A DNA stretch of 64,000 nt from Azolla caroliniana (Eukaryota; Polypodiophyta), in contig JBHGNT010000005.1 of assembly GCA_043228905.1 (NCBI GenBank), positions 22,878,001-22,942,000 on the forward strand, in the 5' to 3' direction. Of the stretch, positions 11,515 through 23,040 are shown piece after piece; the first letter of the stretch is position 1, and each line of letters opens with the position of its first letter. The notes under the pieces are model-generated. The model was not told the DNA's origin. It did not search any database and worked only from the letters and a program-made list of their open reading frames with translations. The position numbers were made by a program, and so were the translations under genes.

Positions 11515-13684
11515 CCGTTGCCAAGCAACTATAGGACAATCATGATTGGCCATTACTTGGCTAAACTATATGGCTCAATTCTAGAATCAGAATTGAGTAT
11601 ATGGGCAGATCAGAATGGCTGCCGTTCAGTTGGACAGGCAGGCTTTCGGAAGGGGCTCACAACTTTGGATCACATATTCACCCTCCGGGCCCTTATTGAG
11701 GAGGGCAGAGCCCACAATAAGAGGATTTATTGCTGCTTTGTGGATTTCCAAAAAGCCTTTGACACTGTGCCACGTGCGCGGCTTATGCAGCGGCTAGAAG
11801 CCCTTGGTGTTCCTGCATATGGAATGGGGAATCTATGCACTCTATGAATCCGTGTCAAGAGAAGTCCGTTCTTCCAAGGGCTTGTGAGAGGCGGTGGCTA
11901 GCACAATTGGAGTGAAGCAAGGATGCCCACTATCCCCCACTCTCTTCGGCCTCTAGGGGGTTCCGGAGCACGCCTAGCAGGTATAGCTATACACATATTA
12001 CTATATGGTGATGACATTGTGCTGATTTCTGACTCTCTGGAGGGACTACAAAGACATCTTAATGCCTTAAAACTATTTTGTACAGACAAAGGTTTATCAA
12101 TTAACATGGACACAACTAAAGTGATAGTGTTTAACACCACTCAAGCATGGGTAACAAGATCAGAACCAGAATTCTTCTTGGGAGAGGAAAACATTTACAG
12201 GACCTAGGTTCTCCTTACAAGAGGCTGGTTGTGCCCGACTTTCTCATGGATATGCAGCCCTTGGTGCTCTCAAGAGACAATGTGCACATTTGCAGTTCCA
12301 AGAGCCAAGGACTAAGTTATGGTTATTTGATACACTTGTCACACCAACTCTTCTCTATGGAGTAGAAACATGGGGACCGAGTCTTAACAAGGCAAATCAT
12401 TGGAAAGATTTAGAGAGACATTTAGTGTCAATGATTGTTCGCATGATAAGGAGCAAAGCATTGGTGCCCCATGATATAATCCGGGCAGAGATGGGAGCAG
12501 CACCTATAATAACCTAGGCATTGTTCCGATTAGTGACATTTATCCAACGTCTTTGGGAGCTCCCTAAACGAAGGTACCCAAGCTTGGCACTTATGTCATC
12601 AAGACAACTAGCTGAAAATGGAGACACTCATTGTTGGTATTCTAAAATGCAGCAATGGTTCGAGTCACATGGCATGAGTATAAACGCACTACCCCCGTTC
12701 CAATATAGCTTGGACTATCCCCATCTAAATATGATCAAAGTGGAAAAGAACAAAGTGATCCAAACTGATATTATTAACTTGAAAAACAAGATAACATGGA
12801 TCAGACCCAAAATACCACTTGGTACAAAGATGGCCCACTATAAGACACACTTCTTACATACATCAGAGGATGGATTCGTTATCAGGCCACCTTATATGGA
12901 CATACATCTATCCTATGCGCTGCGTAGTGTGATAGGCCAGCTGCGAACTTCATCACATCAACTAGAGTTGAGGTAGGCAGATATACACGACTACCTCTAT
13001 AAGAGAGAATTTGCCAATTGTGTCATCAAGGAGTGGAATCTGAGGAACACTATATTTGTCATTGTTGTGTCTTTTATGAAATCAGAGGGAGATACCATTG
13101 CCTCTTTAAACAAGGCTTTGGCCCACTACGCAAGGTAATGGAATACGAGGACCAACGATGCCTAGGACTTTTCTTGCTAGAGCTCAAGAGACATCGGGAA
13201 AAGTTGTTGAAGAATACAGCCACACAAGCTCATCCACAAAAAACAATCACAACTTTCTTTGGCCCCATCACTCCTAATGCTACAAGTCCATCACGGGATA
13301 CACAAATTCGACCCGGACCAACACATAACAAATGGGTTACAATTGATCAGGCAATAGCAATTTGCCGTGCACGTAGGCCCTGGCCCCATGGACCATGACC
13401 TCGACACCCTTGTTATCGACAAATAAAAGCCATTATCTCCCGCCATTGTAGGTGTTTCCCTCGCTTCGGAGACATTTCCATTTTGGATCGACCTATGGTA
13501 GAGATCTTTCGAAGACAAAAGCTACAATATACCTAACTTGAGAATCTCACATGTGCCAAAAACCAGATTCCCTTGTGTAATATTTATTTTATTTTAATTT
13601 GTTCTCAAAGACGAGAAAACACTCAAGATGCAATCTCTTATTTGGTCTTATAGGCCATTTTGGCCTCTTAAAAGATGTTAATAT
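11515..13684 (+). mobile_element. Non-LTR (LINE) retrotransposon, 3' half with reverse transcriptase
   Basis: The element starts abruptly inside the reverse transcriptase frame with SNYRTIMIGHYLAKLYGSIL, then GQAGFRKGLTTLDHIF and FVDFQKAFDTVPR. After a frameshift comes LLYGDDIVLISDSLEGLQRH, which contains the catalytic Y-x-D-D motif. A C-terminal Cys/His segment (LCHQGVESEEHYICHCC) follows near 13015-13065, then a non-coding 3' end. It separates AAAAAACATCT of unit 2 from ATCTTTCTTTC before unit 3, with a short ATCT repeat at both edges. Several stops and frameshifts make it inactive. A 5'-truncated LINE insertion is the simplest reading. Confidence 0.85.
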
Positions 13685-15285
13685 ATCTTTCTTTCTTTCT
13701 CTGCACCACAAAATCGTTCTCTGCCAGGTCCACCTCTTTCCGTAGGAGTTGGATTTTTGCTCTTCTCACAATTAGTTGGGAGTTTGACTGTGGGTTCACC
13801 TGCCTCCCGCTTGAGATGTTCCCATGATTTTCGGTGGTTTGCGAATGGTGGGCCCTACACTGCAATCATGAAGAGTATAAACTACGTATTCGACTCAGAT
13901 TTTGGGTAACCAATTTTCAGAGAAACACCATACTTACGTAAGATTCGTACCCTTTCGCAATCCTTGCCTGAATCTTCTCCATTCGCTCATCTTTTGAAGT
14001 GTCGTATAGAGCCATCACGTCATAACAAAACTTATCTACAAATTCAGACTCCGTGCCAGTTCGCAGTGGTTCAGGGATTGCATTGTATCTATCCAACGCT
14101 TTCTTCCATAACTTTCTCTGAAATGACTGACGAGATCTAGTATATTTCGTTTCAGCATTACAAAAGCGCGTGAATGACCTTTCCCTTTCGTAATTGCTGA
14201 AGTATGGGGCACCACGATTTCTCCCTTCTAACAGCTGGTTCTCTTCCACTATCTTCAGCCCTCTTGGAAGCAGCGTCTTAATGCCATGTTCCTTCAATAA
14301 ATGTGCCTCTATGTCTCTTTTCTTGTGAAACCACCGTGGGTTTCGCCGGCATGACTCTGACGCCATACATATGCGAGATTTGGTCCCCATCGGATCTCGG
14401 CCACACTTGACGATAGAAAGTAGGTCAACTCCATCTAATTTGACTGTGTTGCTAACATCTAATGTGCGTTACAATAAAAAATATATGCATCTATCTGTAA
14501 CTGGAATACACGGATCTAAACAAAATTACCTGTTGGAGAATCTGAATCTGGTTCTGCCTTTAACTCACCGGGTGCATTGCATTCATGAACCAGTTCGGTG
14601 TCTGCATCCTCCAAAGCCTCCGCCTTTACAGCCTTCATGCTGTTTTGGGCCTCTGTATTACCTGTCTTTGGAGAATCTGACTTTGGTTTTCCCATTGGAT
14701 CACCGAGTGTTTTGCATTCATGAACCGTTTCGGAGTCTGCATTCTCGGAAGTCTCTGCCTTTGGCGCCACCATGCAGTTTTGGGCCTCCGCATAACCTGT
14801 TGAAGGAGAACCCAAATCTGTTTTTTCTTTTGGCTCATTGAGTGTATTGCATTCATGAACCGGTTTGGTATCTGCATCCTCAGAGGTTTCTGCCTTTGGC
14901 GCGTTCATGCTATTTTGGGCCTCCATATTACCTGTTATAGGAGAATCTGAATCTGGTATTTCTTTTGGCTCATTGAGTGTATTGTATTCATGAACCGGTT
15001 TGGGGTTTGCTTCCCCAGAAGTCTCTGGCTTTCGCACGTCCATGCTGTTTTGGGCCTCCATATTTCTTGATTTCTTGGTTATGGTACCCCTTCTTACATA
15101 AACACTGCAACCATCACCAAAGAGAAGTAGTTAGAAACACATGCATTAGGATTATAGTCTGTAATAGATTGTTGAAATTGAATAAGAAACGTGTGAATAA
15201 ATACAGTCAAATACCTAATTTCAGTGGGACTTCTTTCAGCACATTCTGGATCACTCTCGCGGAACTCTGCGGACCTGGACGGCAT
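13668..15285 (-). CDS. Array gene, copy 3: 45-residue-repeat protein with an atypical C2H2-like finger, LINE-derived tail
   Basis: Exons at 15285-15215, 15104-14530, 14443-13938 and 13859-13668 give a continuous 447-residue frame with phases 2, 1 and 0. The leader begins MPSRSAEFRESDPECAER. Exon 2 holds four 45-residue repeats (the last one residue short). Exon 3 keeps the finger (CMASESC, HLLKEH) and basic tract, with one Arg changed to Trp (KLWKKALDRY). Exon 4 contains RRAKIQLLRKEVDLAEND and runs into the neighbouring LINE 3' end, so its last few residues and stop codon come from the transposon. The exon 2 acceptor reads TTGCAG here, against TTGGAG in copies 1 and 2. Confidence 0.74.
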
Positions 15286-15479
15286 CTATGGCAAGCAAGG
15301 CAGAAAACAATTGATTACATGACTTCTATGTGTACCACATTCTAGGCAATACCAAATACAATGGATTGCATGATGTATGGACTTCAGTAGATTATGTGCA
15401 AAAGCAATGATGAATATGAACAGAATTGGGAAAAAACGTCAATATATGGTTTGACCTGCCAGCCATCTATATAATCATC

Positions 15480-15955
15480 ATTTAGAATCTGAATATACAC
15501 TGTCTAGGATACACAGTATGCCCATGCTTTCTGATCTCAATATACACTCCCTGCCATGCACATTATGCCCATCCACAATAATGTGAATATACACTCTCGT
15601 ATACACAGTATGCCCATTCCTTCCAATCTGAATATACACTCTCATGGATGCTTATAATGCCCGTCAACAATAATCTGAATATACATTCTCATGCATACAC
15701 GTTATGCCTATCCTTATTTAGAATCTGAATATATACTGTCTAGGATACACAGTATGCCCATGCTTTCTGATCTCAATATACACTCCCTGCCATGCACATT
15801 ATGCCCATCCACAATAATGTGAATATACACTCTCGTATACACAGTATGCCCATTCCTTCCAATCTGAATATACACTCTCATGGATGCTTATAATGCCCGT
15901 CAACAATAATCTGAATATACATTCTCATGCATACACGTTATGCCTATCCTTATTG
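15480..15955. repeat. ~48-bp satellite block upstream of array gene 3, containing a 236-bp tandem duplication
   Basis: The same satellite units as in the other array copies are present. Here the block consists of two almost identical 236-bp copies, 15481-15716 and 15717-15952; I see a single difference (TATACAC against TATATAC). The duplication is therefore much younger than the divergence between array units. Confidence 0.93.
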
Positions 15956-16045
15956 CTCTATACCAAAAACAGCGAATAGACAATCTCTTAAATTTGCTTA
16001 TGATCATATAATTTAACCAAACAAGAAACAACAAAATTAAAAAAC

Positions 16046-17356
16046 TGTCGAAAAGGGGACACATGATCTATTACGCCATTTGATTATGCGAGAGATCAAT
16101 CTTATCAGAGAGGATATAGAAAGAGCTCTCAAAGAAAAAATGAGAAAGGAGATAGAGAAACAGAGAACACAGTTGTATACCTCTCTGAAGATTGAGTTTT
16201 TTGAAGAGATGCAGAAAGACATAACAAGCCATGCCGAGAAAAATCAAACTTAGAGCTTAAAGATGACATGATGCAATACCTTAAGGATGAAATATGCTCA
16301 CATAAGGTTGAGTTAGTAGCTATAAAAGTCGATTTAGAAAAACAACAAGAAGCAGCGGAAAAATGCATCTCAACAGTTAAAGCCAATCTCACTAAGGAAA
16401 TGTAAACATGGGTAGACACGGCCAAAGATACCAAAGCTCAAGCTGAGCATGCCCAAAAAAAAATCAAAACAAATGCTCCTTGGATAGAGGTAGTGAAAAA
16501 GCAAAAGGACCATCAGTGAATAGGTGGAAATGATGAACGTTACATTAGAAGAAGAGAAGAGGAGCGCTCGTACATTCATGTGGTTGGTTGGGCTGAAAAA
16601 GGAAGCCCACAAGAAGATGCCAAGAATCTCGAAACAAAGATCGAGGCATCAGATATTCCATTTGCTTCAGCATGGAGGGTGGGAAGAGATGAGTCTAGAG
16701 CTAAAGCCCTTATTATCCGCTTCATGGATATCGACAAGAAAGAAGCTTTCCTATCAAATAAAACAAATATTGTTATGCATACAAAGACCCACCAATGCAT
16801 GGCTAGCAAACTCCTTGATGTACAAGGATATAGATGGGAGTCGATATGCCGTCCCCAAACTCAGACACCGGGAAGCACTAGAGGCTCAGGAGTGGTTGTG
16901 TTATACAAAATGGAGCTCCATGATAGAGTTCATGTCGTGCATAAAAACGTAGATGCACGTTACATGTGGATACAAATCAAAACAGGGGATCTTAGGGAGC
17001 TATATATTGAAATTTACTACTTTCCGCATGCCTACTCAAGGTTTGCACCTCGAGGTGAATCACCATATCTACCATTATATGATGATATCATAAAATTTGC
17101 TACTATGGGGGACATAATACAATTAGGGAACTTTAATGCACGAACTAAGAATGAACAAACAACTATGTTTGACCCCAACGAGGTTGTTTATGGAGAAGTT
17201 ATGGTAGAAGAGGTTGGTCTAAAGCGACGAGCTCCAAATATGAGTGCTATAACGGCAAACACTTTCTAACCTTGGGAAGTGCACTTGGATTGGTGTTATA
17301 TAATGGATTGTCACAATGGCTTGGCTCAGATGCTTTGACATGTGGGAACCCAAACA
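16046..17356 (+). mobile_element. Non-LTR (LINE) retrotransposon, 5' half with ORF1-like and endonuclease regions
   Basis: The first ~500 bp encode charged, coiled-coil-like fragments typical of a LINE ORF1, with stops. A longer frame at 16580-17269 holds WRVGRDESRAKALIIRF, then an endonuclease-like region (GSGVVVLYK, IQLGNFNARTK). NGLSQWLGSDALTCGNPN follows in another frame. Sequence stops before the reverse transcriptase. The left edge lies after AATTAAAAAAC, the same position as the left edge of the element at 11515. The right edge at about 17356 lies inside exon 4 of array gene 4. Confidence 0.8.
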
Positions 17357-18678
17357 GAGATGTTCCCATAATTTTCGGTGGTTTGCGAACGGTGGGCCCT
17401 ACACTGCAATTACGAAGATTGGAAACTACATATTGGTTTCAAATTTTGGGGAAACAATTTTCAGAGAAACACCATACTTACGTAAGATTCGTATCCTTTC
17501 ACAATCCTTGCCTGAATCTTCTCCATCAGCTCGTCTTTTGAAGTGTTGTATATAGCCATCGCGTCATAACAGAACTTTTCTACAAATTCAGACTCTGTGC
17601 CGGCTCGCAGTGGTTCAGGGATTGCATTGTATCTGTCCAATGCTTTCTTCCGTAACTTTCTCTGAAACGACTGACGAGATCTAGTATATTTCGTTTCAGC
17701 ATTACAAAAGCGTGTGAATGACCTTTCCCTTTCGTAATTGCTGAAGTATGGGGCACCACTATATTTCCCTTCTAAGAGCTGGTTCTCTTCCACTATCTTC
17801 AGCCCTCTTGGAAGCAGCGTCTTAATACCATGTTCCTTCAATAAATGTGCCTCTATGTCTCTTTTCTTGTGAAACAACTGTGGGTTTCGCCGGCATGACT
17901 CTGAAGCTATACATATGCGAGATTTGGTCCCCATCGGATCTCGGCCACACTTGACGATAGAAAGTGGGTCAACTCCATATAATTTGACTGTGTTGGTAAC
18001 ATCTAATGCGCATTACAATAAAAAAAATATGCATCTATCTGTAACTGGAATACACTGATCTAAACAAAATTACCTGTTGGAGGAGAATCTGAATCTGTTT
18101 CTGTCTTTACCTCACCGGGTGCAGTGCATTCATGAACCAATTCGGTGTCTGCATCCTCCGAAGCGTCTGCCTTTGATGCTTCCATGCTGTTTTGGGCCAC
18201 CATATTACCTGTCGTCAGAGAATCTGAACCTGGTTTTTCTGTTGGATCACCGAGTGTATTGCATTCGTGAACCGGTTTGGTATCTGCATCCTCGCAGGTC
18301 TCTGCCTTTGGCGCCTGCACGCTGTTTTGGGCCTCTATATTACCTGTTATAGGAGAATCCGAATCTGGTATTTCTTTTGGCTCATAGAGTGTATCGTATT
18401 CATGAACCGGTTTGGGTTTTGCTTCCTCAGAAGTCTCTGTCTTTCGCACCTCCATGCTGTTTTGGGCCTCCATATTTCTTGTTTTCTTGCTTAGGGTACC
18501 ATTTCTTACCAAAACCCTGCAACCATTACCAAAGAGAAGAAGTTAGAACACGTGCATTAGAAGTATAGTCTGTAATAGATTGTTGAAATTATATTACAGA
18601 AAAATACCTCACTTTCGTGGGTCTTCTTTCATCGTAATCTGGATCACTCTCAAGAAACTCTGCCGACCTGGCAGCTAT
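17326..18678 (-). pseudogene. Array gene, copy 4: start codon lost and last exon cut by a LINE
   Basis: The exon pattern is retained at 18678-18608, 18516-18074, 17987-17482 and 17403-17326, with the same splice sites and phases. The initiator position reads ATA instead of ATG, with an in-frame TAG just before it; no other Met occurs in exon 1, so translation could begin only inside exon 2. Exon 2 has three 45-residue repeats instead of four. Exon 3 is fully open with the finger intact (CIASESC, HLLKEH). Exon 4 reads CRAHRSQTTENYGNIS, then enters LINE sequence and stops after nine more residues. Likely a recently inactivated copy. Confidence 0.75.
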
Positions 18679-18904
18679 CTAAGGAAGCAAGGCAGAAAAC
18701 AATTGATTACATTACATGACTTTTATGTGTACCAGATTTTGGGCAATACCAAAAACAGTGGATTACATGATGTGCATATCGACTTTAGTATATTATATGC
18801 AATAGTCATACATCCAACATCAATGACGAATATGAACAGATTTGGGAAACAAAAACTTCAGTCTATACATATTGTTTGACTTGCCAGCCATCTATATATT
18901 CATC

Positions 18905-19165
18905 CTTTAGAATCTGAATATACACTCTCTTGCATGCACATTGACAACAATCTGAATATACACTGTCTCAGATACACAGTATGCCCATCCTTTCCAATCT
19001 CAATATGCATTCCCTTCGATACACATTATGCTCATCCACAACAATCTGAATATACACCGTCTTTCATACACATCATGCCCATCCTTTCCAATCTGAATAT
19101 ACACTCACTTGCATGCATATTATGCCCATCCAAAAAATCTGAATAACACACTATGCACATCCACA
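18905..19165. repeat. Short ~48-bp satellite block upstream of array gene 4
   Basis: About five units of the array satellite are present (AATCTGAATATACACTCTC with GCCCATCCTTTCC or GCCCATCCA cores). The block is roughly half the length of the other three, matching the degenerate state of copy 4. Confidence 0.88.
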
Positions 19166-22100
19166 TTGGTCTATACTGAAACAGTGAATATATTATCTCT
19201 TAAAATTGGTTGATGATAGTTATAACTTATAACTTAATCAAACAAAAAACGAAGTATAAAACATCTGCTTTTCTCAGCACATAAAATAAAATGAAATACA
19301 TACCTGATCACAAATGCAGGTAGATGACAAGTGCAGATTTTCTTCCTGTTGGTTCCACTCTTGTAAGTCTCATTTTGAATATAATCTATGTTAAAAACTG
19401 TTCATTATCCTTGTGTATACAAAGCTTGAAAGTCCTCTGATCTAATTTTTGTATATTCATAAGTATCTGTGTTGAAACCTAGATATAGATACAAGTTGCC
19501 TGGTTGGACAGTTTTTTACTCTGTTTTGCGCAAGGATGTTGACACACATAAAGTTCTCCTAATTTAGTGAGTTATAGCTTGTTGGAAATCTTGGGAAGTC
19601 TATTTTTAGTTACAAAATTTCGAAGGTTCAGTCCTCTATTACGGAGAGCTATTGGAGTTTTAGTGGAGTATGGTTGCTGTTTTTTCTAGTCAAAGGGTCC
19701 ATCATACTTGCGTTGTAAAGGAGGTAATATACATCCGTCCAAGGTGTTATTCTTACGATTAACTACAGTAACTTTAGTAAAATCTGATATTCCCAATTTA
19801 ATAAAGCATATTTTCAACCTATCTTTGCTCTTGAATCATACACTATCTCCATCTCTTACATGTGCTCGTCTCTCTCCTTCCATTTCGTTACAAACCCTCA
19901 TACATAACCCTGGTGGTTCAACGCACCGATCACAAACTCTACAACCCTGGTTTCAAGGTTTTAACTCTACAACACTGGGGTTGAGTGAGATGTAGATGGC
20001 AACCGGGTTAGAATCATTGACCCAGGTTAGAATCACTTGCCCGGGTTAGTAGTGACGAAGGTCGGGTTAGAATCATTGTCCCAAGTTAGCAAAATCATTG
20101 GCCAGATTAGAATCATTGGGCCGAGTTAGTAAAGGTAGAGGCCAAATTAGAAACATTGGCCTGGGTTACAAATGCCATAGGCCAGATTCGAAATGTTGGC
20201 CTGGGTTAGAAGTGAAAAGGCAGCAGGTTAAAAACATTGTCCAGGGTTAGAAAATTCACTGGCTCAAGTCAAACATGATAAGGGAGACAAAGTCAAGTTA
20301 GTTATGGGTGCTTGATCTTTGTGGATAATGTGCAAATTTCACAAGATTATTAAAGCGCTCCTTGCACGTCCAGCAACTACAATTCCCTCATAAGGCCTAT
20401 TTAATATTTGGTTGCCACTAGAAACGTGGTTGCGCATGTAAATAGGGTTAGTGATAAGGGCTATATGATATTAGGGTTAGTGGCTGGTTGTTAGGAATAA
20501 AGGTTTTGGTTGTAGGATGATAGGGATAGTAGTTAGGGTTAGGATTACACCAAGAACGAACATTGAAGAGTATTTCTTGTATATCTAAAATAAGAACTTT
20601 GTCTAGACAAAAAAATTGTTCCCACATTTCATTTGCATTCTTTTACAAGGACCAAATGCATCTCAACTCAAAACACCATTGATGTAAGATGAAGATGTAG
20701 ATGATTATATTGGTCACAACTCCGAAAATAATGAGGACATTGTATCTTTTAACTCTAGCATGAAACTGACCAACAAAATGTTTCTCATCAAACTATTCGT
20801 AATTATTCGTTTATGCAAAACATTTTAACTAATATGCATTTGACTCTTTTCAATACTATTCACTCTTGATCTCAACAAAATTCTTTTGGTAAAAAACATA
20901 GGCAAGAGTGTTGTGAAACCCACTGAAAACATTTTCGCTTTTCTTTTTTCGGCCAAAAAAGCCAGAACTTTTGACATATTTTCTCTCTTCAAAAATGCCC
21001 TAATTTTCAAAGATCAACAAGTTTGACACTCTTGACCATAGAAAAAAAAGTGTCAAAAGTTCCAAACCCTTTTACACATTTTGAATGACAAGAAATTCCA
21101 ACATAAATTCTTCAATTGAAAAGTGTTGAAAATTTTGACACACTAGAGTTATTTGGACATTCTCACAACATTGCAATTTCCAGCAAAAAGAAGCGTTCGT
21201 AAACAAAGGCCCGACCCAAAGAAACACATATTGTCAAGTTTCTAATAGTTGACCAAAAGTGCTGGCGTAAGCATTGGTGACAAATCATTTTGAAGTAGTG
21301 CAACAATTACTAACACTCAAAATGCAATTACCAATGAGAGAAGTGGATAGGATGGCAGGCCACTTTAACTTAATAAAGGTCTTAATCACACTTTTGCCAA
21401 ATCGACAGAGGTTGGCATCAAGGAAGTACTAAAGTTGAACCTGAGGCCTTGGCATGGCATACAAAGCGGGGTAGAGGAGATTTTTTTTCAAGGTATAGAG
21501 AACCCATTGTTGCAACATCCCAAGGTAGTGGCGTCATAGATGAACATTCAAGAGTATGCAAACGACATACACACCTTTGGAGCACACTTTGAGAGTGACA
21601 ATACCAACTAAGAACAGTAAATTGCTCCATCTAGATGCCAAAAGGATTCGTAGTGAATCATACGTTCCAGATGTTTGAAGTAGAATTCTACCTCATATTT
21701 CTGGTAACAAGGTCTAGAAATTAGGTGGCCTATGATTGCTTACTAGGCCAACTGTTTTACCGATAGGAACAAAACTCCAATATCTCTTGTGCCACATAGA
21801 TGGACAACCACCCTTGTTGACCACCGAGGCTATCCTGACAATACTCTCCTATTATAGGTGGGTAGACTTAAATTTCTCAGATTCCCAAGTCAATTTTCCT
21901 TCAACGCCTCCAATTGGCATTTGCACAAGTCCACACTTGGATCTTGCGAAATTCACTTGTGATGCAAGCAAACTGTGTTCCACAAAAGACCGTCTTAAAT
22001 TCAATATACAGGACATTGATCTTGCTACCACATACAACTGTGGTCATATATGATGTTTTCCCCTTTACTCGTTATTCATCGCCCTGAGAATCGAGTCAAG

Positions 22101-22485
22101 TGAGGGGTTGTGTCTCCTCAAAAATGCATAGCATTCTCCTTGTCCTAGAAAAGAAAAGTTTTGAATCTTTTTAGAGCTATTTCCATTATAAAACATATGG
22201 ATGAAAATGGCATATAGACATCATCTTGCGCCTTCAAATAAAGAGAACCCCTCAATCTTTTGAACGACTGCTAGTTATACCACAAAAAAGAGGAATGCAA
22301 CAACTATATAAGCCCTGATATATTTAGAACCCATTTCCATTCCATCCCCGGCAGAGGATAGAGTTAGAAAAACTAATACTGGAAAATGAATATAGCATAC
22401 TGCATCTGCTACGCCCTCATATTTTACCAAAAAAATAAAAATCCATCGCAAAACTGAGAATTGCGTAAGACACAAACTATGGAGC
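19166..22485. other. Intergenic, no supported gene; degenerate GGTTAGAATCATTG repeat at 20005-20275
   Basis: Open frames here look accidental: they lack recognisable domains and paired splice sites. Array similarity ends near 19265. Telomere-like GGGTTAG words recur at 20420-20550. A weakly coding-like stretch on the plus strand at 21736-22053 was not recognised. Confidence 0.55.
20005..20275. repeat. Degenerate ~22-bp minisatellite
   Basis: The phrase GGTTAGAATCATTGGCC recurs about eleven times with drift (AGATTAGAATCATTGGGC, AAATTAGAAACATTGGCC, GGTTAAAAACATTGTCC). Spacing alternates between about 21 and 30 bp. No coding potential is visible. Confidence 0.75.
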
Positions 22486-23003
22486 CTATGAATTCAAAGC
22501 TTCAGTAAGATGGATAGAAAACTCTCTGCGCCGCCAAATTCTCAAATGCTGAGGGAACATTCCTGTTCTATTCCATTTTCTCAGCTGTTTCAAGGAGAAT
22601 GGGCCATGTATCTTACCCTTGAGATCCCTGTAATACAACACAGATGGATCTGTATCAGCAATGTTAAGTTCCCTACAAATTCCAGTTTACATGTGGGAAC
22701 TATATAAAGGGGACTAGCTACCCCCTTCATTACGCCATCTTGATACACTGTGGAGACTCTATTGCTGAGGCTAAGCTCTCTTATTCAGATCCATTATTCA
22801 ACAATCAAGGTATAGCATAAGACAATGTTCAATGGTATTGGACACCTATGGTATTCTATGTTTGTCTCATGTCCTTCCCTCGGGGGTGACCAATGTGGTA
22901 ACCCTTAATCTCTTATCTTTTGTTCATCATTACTTGGATCCATAATAGTATTTTCACGACAACTTGGGTGTTCTGACGCGTTCTTGTAAAAGCATAACCA
23001 TAC

Positions 23004-23040
<37 letters not shown>

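Noticed and set aside
12147-12365. Independent small gene within the LINE reverse transcriptase region
   Set aside because: It overlaps frameshifted LINE coding sequence between the YGDD motif and the C-terminal Cys/His segment.
8625-19165. CRISPR-like array (regular ~48-bp repeats)
   Set aside because: Units are contiguous with no unique spacers, drift gradually, and lie in a plant nuclear context; they are a satellite.
21736-22053. Small plus-strand gene of 105 residues
   Set aside because: No domain, no splice partner, and no repeat or homologue within the window; cannot be supported.
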